The translations under genes and the position numbers were made by a program. Of a DNA stretch of 64,000 bases, positions 62,964 to 64,000 are shown piece after piece. Numbering within the stretch: position 1 is the first letter of the stretch; every line of letters starts with the position of its first letter. Below the pieces are notes generated by a model that searched no databases, was not told where the DNA came from, and saw only the letters and a program-made list of their open reading frames with translations. Origin of the DNA: Bog-756 sp963837805. Lineage in GTDB: Bacteria; Actinomycetota; Acidimicrobiia; Acidimicrobiales; RAAP-2. The stretch spans positions 9,950 through 73,949 of the forward strand of contig CAWIOU010000016.1 of assembly GCA_963837805.1 (NCBI GenBank), given 5' to 3'.

Positions 62964-64000
62964 ATGTCGACCCCAGATCACCTCGCCGAAGCCGTCAGCC
63001 GCGCCGTGAGCGCCGTCGCCCGAAAGGACGCGCTCGAGATCGACGTCGATCCGGCGTCGGTCCACCTCGAGCGCCCGGCCCGCCGGGAGCACGGCGACTG
63101 GTCGACCAACGTCGCCCTGGTCACAGCCAAGAAGGCCGGGACCAACCCGCGGGCCCTGGCCGCGTCCCTGGTGGCGGCGCTCGACGCCGCCCGCCCGCCC
63201 CACGTCATCGACATCGACATCGCCGGGCCGGGCTTCATCAATTTCAAGCTGGACGAGGGGTGGCTGCACGATGCCCTGTCCGAGCTCCTGGCCGAGGGGG
63301 AGGACGGCTACGCCCGGCCCGATGTGGGTCACGGCGAGCGGGTCCAGGTCGAGTTCATCTCGGCCAACCCGACCGGACCGATCCATGTGGGCAACGGGTG
63401 GTGGGGTAGCTACGGCGACTCCCTGGCCCGGGTGTTGGCCCGCTCGGGGTACCAGGTGAGCCGCGAGTACTACGTGAACGACACCGGCGGGCAGATCAGG
63501 ACCCTCGGCGAGAGTCTGTTGGCCCGCGTCCGCGGGGAGCCGGTACCCGAAGGCGGCTACCAGGGCGAGTACGTGACCGAACTGGCCGCCACCTACGACG
63601 GACCCGACGACGTGACGGCTGCAGGTCGGTGGGCGGCAGCCGGGATCCTCGAGCACATCCGGGCGTCACTGGCCTCGGTGGGCATCGTCTTCGACGAGTG
63701 GTACAGCCAGGCCTCCATCGAGGAGAGTGGCGCCGTCGACAAGACCATCGCCGTCCTGGCCGACAAAGGTCTGGTCTTCGAGCAGGACGGCGCCACCTGG
63801 TTCCGGGCCACCGAGCTCGGTGACAGCCGCGACCGGGTCCTGCGCAAGTCGAACGGTGACGCCACCTACCTGGCCGGCGACCTGGCCTACCACCGCGACA
63901 AATTCCTCGTCCGGGGATTCGACCGGGTCATCGACGTGTTCGGCGCCGACCATCACGGCCAGGTGGCCAGCCTGAAGGCGGGCGTCGAGGCCCTGGGCGT
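62964..64000 (+). CDS. argS: arginyl-tRNA synthetase, 5' part
   Basis: The first 345 codons of ArgS, truncated by the window end. The N-terminal additional domain (recognises the tRNA D-loop) occupies about 1-95, with HLERPARREHGDWSTNVAL. The class I HIGH motif appears as SANPTGPIHVGNGWWGSYGD, then REYYVNDTGGQI and VFGADHHGQVASLKAG. The KMSK loop would lie beyond the window. No ribosome-binding site precedes the ATG; TATCCT at 62949-62954 could be a -10 box for a leaderless transcript. Beside the tRNA-Arg gene it charges. Confidence 0.95.
   Translation, partial: MSTPDHLAEAVSRAVSAVARKDALEIDVDPASVHLERPARREHGDWSTNVALVTAKKAGTNPRALAASLVAALDAARPPHVIDIDIAGPGFINFKLDEGWLHDALSELLAEGEDGYARPDVGHGERVQVEFISANPTGPIHVGNGWWGSYGDSLARVLARSGYQVSREYYVNDTGGQIRTLGESLLARVRGEPVPEGGYQGEYVTELAATYDGPDDVTAAGRWAAAGILEHIRASLASVGIVFDEWYSQASIEESGAVDKTIAVLADKGLVFEQDGATWFRATELGDSRDRVLRKSNGDATYLAGDLAYHRDKFLVRGFDRVIDVFGADHHGQVASLKAGVEALG

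Overview
The window is chromosomal DNA from a high-G+C (about 70% by eye) actinobacterium. Actinobacterial markers are a WhiB1-like iron-sulfur protein beside a PdtaS-type histidine kinase, DUF3107, the DUF3090/SCO1664-family/histidine-phosphatase trio, tandem ArsA-like ATPases and an F420-type hydrogenase/dehydrogenase beta subunit. The overall gene style is most like Acidimicrobiia; that placement is inference. About 60 genes are packed tightly, many with 1-4 nt stop/start overlaps and GTG starts.

Layout. 1-706: remnant or mis-sequenced family-4 glycosyltransferase with three frame breaks. 775-2685: enoyl-CoA hydratase and GDP-mannose 4,6-dehydratase. 2695-10805: CcdA followed by a complete System I cytochrome c maturation operon (ccmA-B-C-D-E-F, a thioredoxin-like CcmG, a fused CcmH-CcmI), then a sugar acetyltransferase. 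11503-15059: exported protein, PNPOx-family protein, hydrolase, quinone reductase. 15099-18259: iron-sulfur module (cysteine desulfurase, SufR-like regulator, divergent Mrp). 18246-22534: cyclopropane synthase, DUF2252 protein, dNTPase. 22646-28628: DUF3107, two ArsA-like ATPases, O-methyltransferase, PHP phosphatase, PdtaS, WhiB1 with a consensus CRP site. 28836-33632: glycerophosphodiesterase, EtfB/EtfA, membrane acyltransferase. 33663-40652: conserved actinobacterial trio, MMPL transporter, F420 dehydrogenase beta subunit, Fpg/Nei glycosylase, peroxiredoxin. 40805-52861: thiC, DEAD-box helicase, LmbE deacetylase, glutamine amidotransferase, TrhA, aconitase, DrrAB-like ABC exporter, second peroxiredoxin, a 9-residue-repeat protein and an RDD membrane protein.

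The most unusual locus is 53773-56848, directly after alkB. It holds a 36-residue precursor with a lasso-type leader, a PqqD-like recognition protein (B1), a B2 leader peptidase, an HPr-kinase-like protein and a nucleotidyltransferase-fold protein, but no asparagine-synthetase-like lasso cyclase. The core peptide has no Asp or Glu that could form a macrolactam ring and it ends in Ser, the residue phosphorylated by HPr-kinase homologues in paeninodin-type clusters. The locus may make a linear, C-terminally modified peptide.

The right end has a sterol-desaturase-family protein, a ferric-iron ABC importer with a DtxR/IdeR-like operator, a dihydrofolate-reductase-family protein, tRNA-Arg(CCG) and the start of argS, cut by the window end.
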